A stretch of 13,836 nt of DNA from Candidatus Dormiibacterota bacterium (GTDB lineage Bacteria; Chloroflexota; Dormibacteria; Aeolococcales; Aeolococcaceae). The DNA lies in NCBI GenBank assembly GCA_955651875.1, contig CATPAP010000030.1:1-13836 (forward strand), written 5' to 3'. The notes below the pieces were generated by a model. It ran no database searches, was not told the origin of the DNA, and worked only from the letters and a program-made list of their open reading frames with translations. Below are positions 13,826 through 13,836 of this stretch, in pieces. Positions within the stretch are counted from its first letter, which is position 1. Every line of letters starts with the position of its first letter. Made by a program: the position numbers and the translations under genes.

Positions 13826-13836
13826 TGTCCCGGCAC

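Noticed and set aside
1..13836. CRISPR arrays, insertion sequences, tRNA or rRNA genes, prophage or toxin-antitoxin modules
   Set aside because: No spaced direct repeats, transposase motifs, cloverleaf-like segments or compact small gene pairs were found on either strand.

Overview
The window is very GC-rich DNA with strongly GC-biased third codon positions, GTG starts, and several genes that have a TAnnnT box 6-9 bases before the start codon instead of a clear ribosome binding site. Leaderless or near-leaderless expression of this kind, two LytR-CpsA-Psr (LCP) envelope proteins, an LpqB/TolB-like propeller and a group III-type phosphofructokinase suggest a high-GC Gram-positive-like lineage: Actinomycetota, or a Chloroflexota/Dormibacterota-type soil bacterium. 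Sequence alone does not decide between them. It reads as chromosomal housekeeping DNA. I see no mobile element, CRISPR array, tRNA or rRNA.

Layout. (1) 2-580: the C-terminal two thirds of succinyl-CoA synthetase alpha (sucD), cut by the window edge. (2) 628-1436, minus strand: a secreted or anchored protein of unknown function whose reading frame is broken near base 820; the correct tail can be read in another frame. (3) 1586-6311, plus strand: a fatty/short-chain acyl-CoA block of acyl-CoA dehydrogenase 1, thiolase, an atypical acyl-CoA dehydrogenase 2 overlapping the thiolase, and acyl-CoA dehydrogenase 3. (4) 6514-9021: an LCP protein with a LytR_C tail, followed 12 bases later by a phosphofructokinase carrying the pyrophosphate-dependent signature. 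(5) 9042-11143, minus strand: a two-gene operon of a second LCP protein and a membrane-anchored six-repeat beta-propeller, joined by a GTGA stop/start overlap. (6) 11224-13787, plus strand, divergent from (5): a MeaB/MeaI-type GTPase chaperone and a B12-dependent acyl-CoA mutase large subunit joined by TGATG. An 18-bp near-palindrome lies just after the mutase.

How they fit. The dehydrogenases and thiolase do the oxidation and cleavage steps of acyl-CoA breakdown; hydratase and hydroxyacyl-CoA dehydrogenase are not in the window. The mutase would normally be labelled methylmalonyl-CoA mutase. Its substrate-pocket residues, however, are Phe69 and Gln187 where methylmalonyl-CoA mutase has Tyr89 and Arg207, which is the isobutyryl-CoA mutase pattern. 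It also lacks the B12-binding domain, so a separate small subunit must be encoded elsewhere. Together with the acyl-CoA dehydrogenases this suggests isobutyryl-/butyryl-CoA (valine or short-chain) metabolism more than the propionate pathway. The two LCP operons point to cell-wall glycopolymer attachment.

The points most worth a second look are the mutase specificity residues, the PPi-type phosphofructokinase, the dehydrogenase paralogue lacking its cross-subunit FAD motifs, the frameshifted secreted gene and the TAnnnT start architecture. I did not find a clearly new multi-gene system.
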